A stretch of 64,000 nt of DNA from an uncultured beta proteobacterium (lineage in GTDB: Bacteria; Pseudomonadota; Gammaproteobacteria; Burkholderiales; Burkholderiaceae_C). The stretch covers positions 1 to 64,000 of the forward strand of contig CAIMSP010000012.1 of assembly GCA_903844215.1 (NCBI GenBank), read 5' to 3'. Shown here piece by piece: positions 8,571 through 15,926 of this stretch. Made by a program: the position numbers and the translations under genes. Position 1 is the stretch's first letter. Each line of letters starts with the position of its first letter. Below the pieces are notes generated by a model, which was not told the DNA's origin, ran no database searches, and worked only from the letters and a program-made list of their open reading frames with translations.

Positions 8571-9410
8571 TCAGGAATTTTTCAGCAGTGCATCGTCCAA
8601 CTTGGCGGCCAAGTTCGACACGGCCACGGCGGCGGGACAACCGGCGGCCGTGAGCAGCAGCAACTGGCGCCGCATCACCGCTTCGCGCACCGACACATCG
8701 ATCGGAATATCGCCCAGGTGAATGAGGCGCATGCGTTTGCCCACTTCCGTGCCGACGTAGCGATCCAGCACCTGCTGCAGTTGCGCCGTGATGGCACGCC
8801 CGTCCCCCATGCGCATGGCCTGATTGATCACCAGATGCACATGGTCGCGGTTCTGTTGCACCGCCAGCACCTTGATGGTGGCGTAGGCATCGGTGAGCGA
8901 CGTGGGCTCGGGCGTGGCGACCACCAGGATTTCCGACGCCAGCGAGACGGCGAACAACACCACGTCGGAAATCCCCGCCCCGGTGTCGAGCAGCATCACG
9001 TCGTATTTTGGAACCAGACTGTTGACGACTTCGAGAAATTCGTTGCGCACCTGGGGCGTGAGTCGGGAGTATTCCACCATGCCCGAACCGGCCAACAGCA
9101 CCGAGAAGCCACCCGGCGCCTTGTGAATGGCATTCTCCAGTTTGGCCTTGCCGGTGAAAACGTCGTGCAGCGTGGTCTTGGGGTACAGATTTAACACCAC
9201 GTCCAGATTGGCCAGACCCAGATCGGCGTCCAGCACCAGCACGCGGTAGCCGCGCTTGGTCAGGGCGGCGGCCAGATTGGCAGAAACGAAGGTCTTGCCA
9301 ACGCCGCCTTTGCCACTGGTGACGGCCAGCACCAGGGCGCCCGGCGCTGCGGCGCGCGTGGCCGGCGCAGCAGGCGCCGCGCTGGGGGTGGACTTGGATG
9401 TATCGCTCAT
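8571..9410 (-). CDS. MinD/ParA-superfamily ATPase, FlhG (FleN)-like
   Basis: A 279-residue P-loop ATPase with a deviant Walker A (SGKGGVGKTFVSANLA near residue 31), DADLGLANLDVVLNL, and LLDTGAGIS as the switch region. It is the FlhG/FleN/YlxH type, which sets flagellar number and placement or polar localisation of other machinery. No amphipathic membrane-targeting helix as in cell-division MinD is obvious at the C-terminus, and no minC/minE or flagellar genes are nearby. A Pro/Ala-rich N-terminal extension of about 25 residues precedes the domain. Its start overlaps the stop of the diguanylate cyclase gene by four bases, so c-di-GMP synthesis and this ATPase are produced together. Confidence 0.85.
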   Translation of the reverse strand: MSDTSKSTPSAAPAAPATRAAAPGALVLAVTSGKGGVGKTFVSANLAAALTKRGYRVLVLDADLGLANLDVVLNLYPKTTLHDVFTGKAKLENAIHKAPGGFSVLLAGSGMVEYSRLTPQVRNEFLEVVNSLVPKYDVMLLDTGAGISDVVLFAVSLASEILVVATPEPTSLTDAYATIKVLAVQQNRDHVHLVINQAMRMGDGRAITAQLQQVLDRYVGTEVGKRMRLIHLGDIPIDVSVREAVMRRQLLLLTAAGCPAAVAVSNLAAKLDDALLKNS

Positions 9411-10267
9411 GAACTGACCTTTGGATCCGACGCGGGAGGGTCACGCCGTTTGCGGCGCGGACCGCGCAATTTGGCTGGATCAACGACAATTTCGGTGGCG
9501 TTGCTGCTGGCTTCGCTGGAGGGAATCTGAATCCAGGCCGGGTCACTGACCGACAGGTGTCCAAACAACAAATTCTTTTCCTCCGCGCTGACGATGCTGT
9601 CGGGCTGCGCCGCCTGGCAGACGCGGTTGCGTCCCTGGGTCTTGGCCTGGTACAACTGCTGGTCCGCGCGTTCGGTCCAGATCGCCGTCGTGGAGCGCAC
9701 CCACTGGGGCGCGTAGGCGCCGCCAATGCTGACCGTGACCTGGACTTCGACCGAAGGCGCCACGGTGGTGACCGTCGCCGCCACCGATTCGCGGATGCGC
9801 TCGGCGACCTGCGCGCCAAAGGCGTTCTGGCAGTTGGGCAGGATGATGGCAAATTCCTCGCCGCCAAAGCGCGCCACGGTATCCATGGGACGCACGCAAT
9901 CGAGCAGGCAGGAGGCAACGCTTTGCAAAATCAGGTCGCCCGCCGGATGCCCGTAGCTGTCGTTGACCTTCTTGAAATGGTCGATATCGAGTATCAGCAA
10001 AAGGGCCTGCTCACCCGAGCGCGCGACGCGGTCGATTTCTCGCTCCATCGTGCTCAGAAAATGGCGCCGGTTGCCCAAGCCCGTGAGCGGGTCGCGCAGC
10101 GAGAGTTCGCACAGTCCGTTGACCAGGCTTTGCAGATAATTGGTGGGCGACTCCGACAGCGGCGGAAGGCTCAGGGTGCCGGCTTGGTTCAGCAGCGCCA
10201 GCGCGTTGTCAATGCGCAGGTCGCGCAGGTCAACGAGGGTGGGAACGGTGGGTGCGGGCACGGTCAT
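9407..10267 (-). CDS. Diguanylate cyclase (GGDEF)
   Basis: A 286-residue protein with a short N-terminal helical segment and one C-terminal GGDEF domain that would make cyclic di-GMP from two GTP. The signature is RFGGEEFAI, an active-type GGEEF. The inhibitory I-site RPMD sits exactly five residues before it, so product inhibition is expected. DPLTGLGNRR and DIDHFKKVND supply the nucleotide and metal residues. ATG 10267 is chosen; the longer frame upstream overlaps moeB antisense and has no family similarity. No membrane segment or sensory domain is visible, so it is probably cytoplasmic. It is coupled to the downstream FlhG-like ATPase. Confidence 0.9.
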   Translation of the reverse strand: MTVPAPTVPTLVDLRDLRIDNALALLNQAGTLSLPPLSESPTNYLQSLVNGLCELSLRDPLTGLGNRRHFLSTMEREIDRVARSGEQALLLILDIDHFKKVNDSYGHPAGDLILQSVASCLLDCVRPMDTVARFGGEEFAIILPNCQNAFGAQVAERIRESVAATVTTVAPSVEVQVTVSIGGAYAPQWVRSTTAIWTERADQQLYQAKTQGRNRVCQAAQPDSIVSAEEKNLLFGHLSVSDPAWIQIPSSEASSNATEIVVDPAKLRGPRRKRRDPPASDPKVSS

Positions 10268-10380
10268 TGGGTCGTTAGATGCGCCAAGTCTAACAGCACA
10301 GGGCGCCCAGTTTCGGCCGCGCCGCGCCCCGAACGGGAGGCTCAGAGCCGACGCTGGCGCGCCCCCCCCGATCCGGGCGA

Positions 10381-11136
10381 TCAGGGGTGGTGCGCGGCGC
10401 AGACCACGCAGTCCGGGTTGCGCGGGATGCGCATGGAATGGCACTCCATGTTGCGCGCGTCCAGCATCAACAGGCGTCCGGTCAAAGGGCGGCCGGCGCC
10501 GCTGAGGCATTTCAGCGCCTCGCCGGCCTGCATCGCGCCGATGACGCCGACCAGCGGCGCAAACACGCCCATGGTGGCGCACTGCGTTTCTTCCACGGCC
10601 GACTCGGGCGGGAACAGGCAGGCGTAGCAGGGCGACTGTGCATCGCTGGCGTCATACACCGCGACCTGGCCATCGAAGCGGATCGCCGCGCCCGACACCA
10701 GCGGCTTGGCGTGGCGCACGCAGGCGGCGTTGATGGCGTGGCGCGTGGCGAAGTTGTCGCAGCAGTCCAGCACCAGATCGACCTGCGCCAGCCACTCGTC
10801 CAGCAGCGCGGCATCGGCCCGCACGCGCAGCGCATCCACGCGCACCTCGGGGTTGATGGCCAAAATGGCCTGGCGCGCCGATTCGACCTTGGGCTGGCCG
10901 ACGCGCGCCACGGTGTGGGCGATCTGGCGTTGCAGATTCGTCAGGTCCACCAGGTCGTGGTCCACCAGGGTGATGCGGCCGACGCCGGCGCTGCCCAAGT
11001 AGAGCGCGGCCGCTGAGCCCAGACCACCGGCGCCGATGACGAGAACATGCGCTGCCAGGATGCGTTCCTGTCCCTCCACCCCCAACTCGTTGAGCAGGAT
11101 GTGGCGCGAATAGCGCAGCAGTTGCTCGTCGGTCAT
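10381..11136 (-). CDS. moeB: Molybdopterin-synthase adenylyltransferase (MoeB/ThiF/HesA family)
   Basis: A 251-residue E1-like enzyme that adenylates the C-terminal Gly-Gly of MoaD or a ThiS-like sulphur carrier. RYSRHILLNELGVEGQE opens the chain, GAGGLGS-A-YL is the nucleotide loop, DNFATRHAIN supplies the Mg-binding Asp, and Zn ligands appear as CYAC and a C-terminal CVVC. Its start overlaps the stop of ctpA by four bases. HesA/ThiF assignments are possible, but the length and Zn pairs favour MoeB. Confidence 0.9.
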   Translation of the reverse strand: MTDEQLLRYSRHILLNELGVEGQERILAAHVLVIGAGGLGSAAALYLGSAGVGRITLVDHDLVDLTNLQRQIAHTVARVGQPKVESARQAILAINPEVRVDALRVRADAALLDEWLAQVDLVLDCCDNFATRHAINAACVRHAKPLVSGAAIRFDGQVAVYDASDAQSPCYACLFPPESAVEETQCATMGVFAPLVGVIGAMQAGEALKCLSGAGRPLTGRLLMLDARNMECHSMRIPRNPDCVVCAAHHP

Positions 11137-12569
11137 TCCTCTTTCTTCGCTTCCTTGCGCTCGGTCAGCGTCTTGCTGGCCACCACCGTCAGGCCTTTGA
11201 GCTGGTTCAGCGCTTGCTGCAGTTGAAAGTCCTTGTCGGAACCGAATTCGGGCAAACGGCGTTCGGCCGGCGGCTTTCTGGACTCGTCTTCGAGCCGCTT
11301 CACGGCTTCGTCGCGCGCCTTTTCCCGCGCCTCGTCCTTGACTTCGGCGCCCTGACCGCTGGCCAGGTGCTTTTCCAGATCGGCTTCGCGCATGCGCAGC
11401 GCCGCAAAGACGTTGCCTTCGAGGGTTTCATCGAGCATCACGTCGGGGACGATGCCCTTGGCCTGGATCGATTTGCCGCTGGGCGTGTAGTAGCGCGCCG
11501 TGGTCAGCTTCAGGCCGGTGTCGGGCCCCAGCGGGCGCACGGTCTGCACCGAGCCCTTGCCGAAGGTCTGGTTGCCCATGATGGTGGCGCGCTTGTGGTC
11601 CTGCAGTGCGCCGGCGACGATTTCGCTGGCTGAGGCCGAGCCCTCGTTCACCAACACGATCAGCGGCACGGTTTTTAGCCCCGCTGGCAGCTTCTTCAAG
11701 GGGTCGGCACCGCTGCGGTGCTGGTAGCTGTCGGGCGCGGCCCTGAAGGTCTGCTTGCTGTCGGGAATCTGCCCGTTGGTCGTCACCACCGTCACGTTCT
11801 CGGGCAGGAACGCCGCCGACACCGCCACCGACGCCTCGAGCAGGCCGCCCGGATCGTTGCGCAGGTCCAGCACCAGGCCTTTGAGCTTGGGCTCCTGCTG
11901 ATAGATTTCGTCCAGCTTGCGCACGAAATCGTCCACCGTGCGTTCCTGGAATTGGCTCAGGCGAATCCAGGCATAGCCGGGCTCGATCACCTTGGCGCGC
12001 ACGGTCTGGGTCTTGATTTCTTCACGCGTGATGACGACCGGAAAAGTGCGGTTCTCGTCCTTGCGAAAGATCATCAGCGTGACCTTGGTGTTGGGCTCGC
12101 CGCGCATGCGCTTGACGGCCTCGTTCATGCTCAGGCCCTTGACGGCGGTGTCGTCGATCTTGGTGATCAGGTCGTTGGGCTTCAAGCCGGCGCGAAAGGC
12201 GGGCGAGCCCTCGATCGGCGAGACCACCTTGACCAGCCCGTCTTCCTGGGTGATCTCGATGCCCACGCCGACAAAGCGCCCGCTCGTTCCTTCACGGAAT
12301 TCCTTGAAGCTCTTCTTGTCGAAATACTGGGAATGCGGATCCAGACTGGCGACCATGCCCGAGATCGCGTCGGTGATGAGCTTCTTCTCGTCCACCGGTT
12401 CCACGTAATCGCTCTTGACCATGCCAAACACGGCCGCGAACTGCTGCAATTCCTCCAGCGGCAAGGGTGCCAGCGCACCGCGCGCCACCGTTTGCAGCGA
12501 CACGGTGGCCAACACGCCGGCCAGGGCTCCGGCCGAGACCCAGCCCACGATCTTCAATTTTTGGCCCAT
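11133..12569 (-). CDS. ctpA: S41 family carboxyl-terminal processing protease
   Basis: A 478-residue periplasmic serine protease with a Ser-Lys dyad. An N-terminal membrane anchor or signal covers residues about 7-30. A PDZ domain (GVGIEI through DLITKIDDTAVKGLS) lies near residues 98-180, and the S41 core follows with LDLRNDPGGLL, the nucleophile Ser in NEGSASASEIVAGAL and the Lys in TFGKGSVQ. A charged, Lys/Glu-rich tail ends the protein. The family trims C-termini of envelope proteins. It sits between gpmA and moeB on one strand, an order usual in Comamonadaceae. Confidence 0.93.
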   Translation of the reverse strand: MGQKLKIVGWVSAGALAGVLATVSLQTVARGALAPLPLEELQQFAAVFGMVKSDYVEPVDEKKLITDAISGMVASLDPHSQYFDKKSFKEFREGTSGRFVGVGIEITQEDGLVKVVSPIEGSPAFRAGLKPNDLITKIDDTAVKGLSMNEAVKRMRGEPNTKVTLMIFRKDENRTFPVVITREEIKTQTVRAKVIEPGYAWIRLSQFQERTVDDFVRKLDEIYQQEPKLKGLVLDLRNDPGGLLEASVAVSAAFLPENVTVVTTNGQIPDSKQTFRAAPDSYQHRSGADPLKKLPAGLKTVPLIVLVNEGSASASEIVAGALQDHKRATIMGNQTFGKGSVQTVRPLGPDTGLKLTTARYYTPSGKSIQAKGIVPDVMLDETLEGNVFAALRMREADLEKHLASGQGAEVKDEAREKARDEAVKRLEDESRKPPAERRLPEFGSDKDFQLQQALNQLKGLTVVASKTLTERKEAKKEE

Positions 12570-12677
12570 AACGGCTCTGACTCCCTGAAAAATTTCCCTT
12601 TGGATGGGTAGATAGCGTAACGGTTCCCGAGGGCCTGCGTATATTTTTCGGAATTATCAGCGGCGCTGAATCGGCTA

Positions 12678-13421
12678 TCAGGCTTTGCCCTGGTTCGCCA
12701 CGGCCGCAGCCGCGCGCGCTGCCGCCTCGGCGTCGCCCAGGTAGTAGTGGCGAATCGGCTTGAGATCGTCGTCGAGTTCGTACACCAGCGGGATGCCGTT
12801 GGGGATGTTCAGTCCCACGATGTCGGCGTCGGACACGCCGTCCAGGTACTTCACCAGCGCCCGGATCGAATTGCCGTGCGCGGCCACCAGCACCTTCTTG
12901 CCGGCCTTGATCGCCGGCGCGAGCGACTCGTTCCACAGCGGCATGACGCGCGCCACCGTGTCCTTGAGGCATTCGGTCAGCGGCACCTGTTCCTGCGCGA
13001 TCTTGGCGTAGCGCAGGTCGGCGCGCTCGCAGCGGGCGTCGCTCGGCTCCAGCGCCGGCGGCGGGGTGTCATAGCTGCGGCGCCAGACCAGCACCTGGGC
13101 GTCGCCGTATTGCTTGGCCATGTCGGCCTTGTTCAGGCCTTGCAGCGCGCCGTAGTGACGCTCGTTCAGGCGCCAGCTGTGCACCACCGGCAACCAGGTC
13201 CGATCCATTTCGTCCAGGCAGTGCCACAGCGTGCGCGTGGCGCGCTTGAGCACGCTGGTGTAGGTCACGCAAAACTCGTAGCCCTCGGCCTTGAGCAGCC
13301 GCCCGGCGTTCTTCGCCTGCTCGACGCCGGTGTCGGTCAGATCGACGTCGGTCCAGCCAGTGAAACGATTTTCCAGATTCCAGGTGGATTCGCCGTGACG
13401 GATCAGTACCAGTTTGTGCAT
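12678..13421 (-). CDS. gpmA: 2,3-bisphosphoglycerate-dependent phosphoglycerate mutase
   Basis: A 247-residue glycolytic enzyme interconverting 3- and 2-phosphoglycerate. The catalytic phosphohistidine is in LIRHGES (residues 6-12), followed by [28 protein letters not shown] with the active-site Glu, and [10 protein letters not shown] with the second His. The length is standard. It is divergent from the rhodanese gene, with 137 bases between them carrying both promoters. ctpA begins 108 bases downstream. Confidence 0.96.
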   Translation of the reverse strand: MHKLVLIRHGESTWNLENRFTGWTDVDLTDTGVEQAKNAGRLLKAEGYEFCVTYTSVLKRATRTLWHCLDEMDRTWLPVVHSWRLNERHYGALQGLNKADMAKQYGDAQVLVWRRSYDTPPPALEPSDARCERADLRYAKIAQEQVPLTECLKDTVARVMPLWNESLAPAIKAGKKVLVAAHGNSIRALVKYLDGVSDADIVGLNIPNGIPLVYELDDDLKPIRHYYLGDAEAAARAAAAVANQGKA

Positions 13422-13558
13422 GCTGCGCCTTAAAAAGTCGATGAAGTGGGGTTGATCGCGGGTCGGGGACCCGTTGGGCCAGCCTGCATTCTAGAATCCC
13501 TGGTTGCACGCTCGCCTTCACGGGAAAGCCAGCGGCGCTATTTTGAAACAAGGACTGT

Positions 13559-13966
13559 ATGAAATTTATTCTCGATAACTGGATGTTGATGGTCGCTGCG
13601 CTGTTCTCGGGCAGCCTGTTGTTCTGGCCCATGCTCAAGGGCGCGTCCGCTGGCGGACTGTCGGCGGCGGCGGCGGTGCAGCTCATCAACCGCGAGAAAG
13701 CGGTCGTGATCGACGTCTGCGAAGCCGAAGAATTTGCCCGTGGCCATGTGGGCGGCGCGAAGAACATTCCCTTGAATCAATTGGAAGAAAAGCTGGGCGC
13801 GGCGGTGAAGAACAAGGCCTTGCCGCTGATCCTGGTGTGCCAGAGCGGTGCGCGCTCGAATCGCGCCGTGGCCATCGCCAAGAAGCTGGGCTATGAGCAG
13901 GCCCAGACCCTGAGCGGCGGCCTGGCGTCCTGGAAAGCGGCCAACTTGCCGCTGGACAAGTCCTGA
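13559..13966 (+). CDS. Membrane-anchored rhodanese-like protein (YibN type)
   Basis: A 135-residue protein: one N-terminal membrane segment (residues about 8-25) and a single rhodanese domain with the active-site Cys in LVCQSGARSNRA. YibN-type rhodaneses precede grxC-secB-gpsA in many Proteobacteria, the same order seen here, and have been linked to the envelope and protein export; the exact sulphur acceptor is not known. It starts the four-gene run, 20 bases before grxC. Confidence 0.88.
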   Translation: MKFILDNWMLMVAALFSGSLLFWPMLKGASAGGLSAAAAVQLINREKAVVIDVCEAEEFARGHVGGAKNIPLNQLEEKLGAAVKNKALPLILVCQSGARSNRAVAIAKKLGYEQAQTLSGGLASWKAANLPLDKS

Positions 13967-13986
13967 AAGCGCAGCAGCGACCGCCC

Positions 13987-14247
13987 ATGCAAACCGTCAC
14001 CATGTACACCACGGCCGTGTGCCCTTACTGCGTCCGCGCCAAACAGATTCTGGGCGCCAAAGGCGTGCTGAACATCGAGGAAATCCGCGTTGACAGTGAC
14101 AACGCAGCGCGCATCAAGATGATGGAGCTGACCGGGCGACGCACCGTGCCCCAGATCTTCATCGGTCAAACCCACGTCGGGGGCTGTGACGACCTGATGG
14201 CGCTCGACGCCAAAGGCGCGCTCCAGCCGCTGCTGAACGCGGCCTGA
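13987..14247 (+). CDS. grxC: Glutaredoxin 3
   Basis: An 86-residue dithiol glutaredoxin that reduces protein disulphides and mixed glutathione disulphides. The active site CPYC is at residues 13-16 (AVCPYCVRAKQIL). The glutathione-binding RRTVPQIFIG with its cis-Pro and the GGCDDL segment are intact. It lies between the rhodanese and secB genes. Confidence 0.95.
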   Translation: MQTVTMYTTAVCPYCVRAKQILGAKGVLNIEEIRVDSDNAARIKMMELTGRRTVPQIFIGQTHVGGCDDLMALDAKGALQPLLNAA

Positions 14248-14305
14248 ATCCGGGGTCTGCGACCGAGGTCGCGGCACCTGAGATAATCGCCCTTTCCCGT
14301 CCCAG

Positions 14306-14340
14306 GCCCGCCACGGTATTTCGTGCGGGTCTTGTTTTTA
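14306..14340 (+). terminator. Probable intrinsic terminator or attenuator between grxC and secB
   Basis: CCCG plus CACG pair with CGTG plus CGGG around a GTATTT loop, with one bulged C, and TCTTGTTTTT follows. It would end the rhodanese-grxC transcript or tune read-through into secB. It also argues against starting secB at the in-frame GTG 14323, which lies inside the stem. A GATAAT at 14282-14287 could be the -10 of a separate secB promoter, but I see no good -35. Confidence 0.5.
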
Positions 14341-14355
14341 TCCAAGAGAGATCCC

Positions 14356-14829
14356 ATGGCAGACACACCTGAACCCGTTTTCCAAATCCAGCGCATTTAC
14401 CTGAAGGAATCGTCGCTGGAGCAACCCAATTCGCCCGCGATCCTGCTCGAGCAGGAACAGCCCACGGTGGATATCCAGCTCGGCATCAACGCCAGCCCCG
14501 TCGCCGAAGGCATCTTCGAAGTCACCGTGACCGGCACGGTTCAGGCCAAGATCAAGGACAAGACCGTGTTCCTGGTGGAGCTCAAGCAGGCCGGCATTTT
14601 TGAAATCCGCAACCTGTCGGACGAGCAAATGGCGCCGATCATGGGCATCGCCTGCCCGCAAATCGTTTACCCGTATTTGCGTGGCAACGTGGCCGACCTG
14701 ATCCAGCGCGCCGGCTTCCCGCCCGTGCATCTGGCGGAAATCAATTTCCAGGCGATGTTCGAGCAGCAACAGGCGCAGCAGGCGCAGGCGGCGGCGGCTG
14801 GCGACGCTCAGCCCGCCACGCTGAACTGA
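14356..14829 (+). CDS. secB: Protein-export chaperone SecB
   Basis: A 157-residue cytoplasmic chaperone that holds preproteins unfolded and hands them to SecA. Family segments are [38 protein letters not shown] and [27 protein letters not shown] 14356 follows AAGAGAG; the GTG further upstream lies in a hairpin. The C-terminal 20 residues are Gln/Ala-rich. The full-length chromosomal SecA is not in this window. Confidence 0.96.
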   Translation: MADTPEPVFQIQRIYLKESSLEQPNSPAILLEQEQPTVDIQLGINASPVAEGIFEVTVTGTVQAKIKDKTVFLVELKQAGIFEIRNLSDEQMAPIMGIACPQIVYPYLRGNVADLIQRAGFPPVHLAEINFQAMFEQQQAQQAQAAAAGDAQPATLN

Positions 14830-14872
14830 GTTCGATGCGGCCCGCAGGGGCCGCCAGCTTGGCCCAGGCGCG

Positions 14873-15886
14873 ATGAAGATCCGAATTTTTGGTGCAGGCG
14901 CCTGGGGCACCGCGCTGGCCGTGAGCGCCAGCCGGGACCCCGAATCGACGCATCGCGTCAGCCTTTGGGCGCGCGACCCGGTGCAGGCGCAAGCCATGCT
15001 GACGCAGCGCGTGAATCAGCGCTACTTGCCCGACTGTCGCCTGCCCGAGCGGCTGCAGATCGAAACCGGGGCGGTGGCCTTTGCCGACGCCTTGGCGGGC
15101 GACGCCGAGTTGATCGTCGTTGCCACACCGATGGCCGGATTGCGCAGCGCGCTGCTGGCGCTGCAGGGCTGCACGGTGCCCGTGGTCTGGCTGTGCAAGG
15201 GCTTCGAGGCGCCGCTGGATTGCGCCTTTGGACTGCTGGGTCATGAAGTGGCGCAGCAGGTCGCGCCCGCGCTCCGGTCCGGCATCCTCAGCGGCCCCAG
15301 TTTTGCGCTCGAAGTGGCCCATGCTCAGCCCACGGCGCTGGTGGCGGCGAGCGCCCATGCGGCGGTGCGCGACGCCCTGGTGCAGGCCTTTCATGGCGCC
15401 AGCCTGCGCGTCTATGCCAGCGACGATGTGGTGGGGGTCGAGGTTGGCGGCGCGGTGAAGAACGTGCTGGCCATCGCCACCGGACTGTGCGACGGCATGC
15501 AATTGGGGCTGAATGCGCGCGCTGCCCTCATCACCCGTGGACTGGCAGAAATGACGCGCCTGGGTTGCGCGCTGGGCGCCCGGGCCGAGACCTTCATGGG
15601 GCTGTCCGGACTGGGCGATCTGGTGCTGACGGCGACCGGCGACCTGAGCCGCAACCGCAAGGTGGGCTTGCTGCTGGCGCAGGGACGCACGCTGGCGCAG
15701 GCGGTGGCTTCACTGGGCCATGTGGCCGAAGGGGTTTACTGTGCCCGCGCCGTGGTGCAGCGGGCGCAGGCGCTGGGCATCGACATGCCGATTGCCCAGG
15801 CCGTGGTGGCGCTGCTGGACGATGAAATTCGCCCCGAGCAGGCGGTCTCCAGGCTGATGCAGCGCGTGGCGCGCGGCGAAGCCTGA
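14873..15886 (+). CDS. gpsA: Glycerol-3-phosphate dehydrogenase [NAD(P)+]
   Basis: A 337-residue enzyme reducing dihydroxyacetone phosphate to sn-glycerol 3-phosphate for phospholipid synthesis. The Rossmann [10 protein letters not shown] begins at residue 6. [11 protein letters not shown] and [17 protein letters not shown] contain the catalytic Lys, and [23 protein letters not shown] follows. It closes the rhodanese-grxC-secB-gpsA run, and is convergent with ileS across 40 bases. Confidence 0.96.
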   Translation: MKIRIFGAGAWGTALAVSASRDPESTHRVSLWARDPVQAQAMLTQRVNQRYLPDCRLPERLQIETGAVAFADALAGDAELIVVATPMAGLRSALLALQGCTVPVVWLCKGFEAPLDCAFGLLGHEVAQQVAPALRSGILSGPSFALEVAHAQPTALVAASAHAAVRDALVQAFHGASLRVYASDDVVGVEVGGAVKNVLAIATGLCDGMQLGLNARAALITRGLAEMTRLGCALGARAETFMGLSGLGDLVLTATGDLSRNRKVGLLLAQGRTLAQAVASLGHVAEGVYCARAVVQRAQALGIDMPIAQAVVALLDDEIRPEQAVSRLMQRVARGEA

Positions 15887-15926
15887 AGACGCTTGTGCGC
15901 TCCAAGCAGCGCCTTTAATGTGCAGG

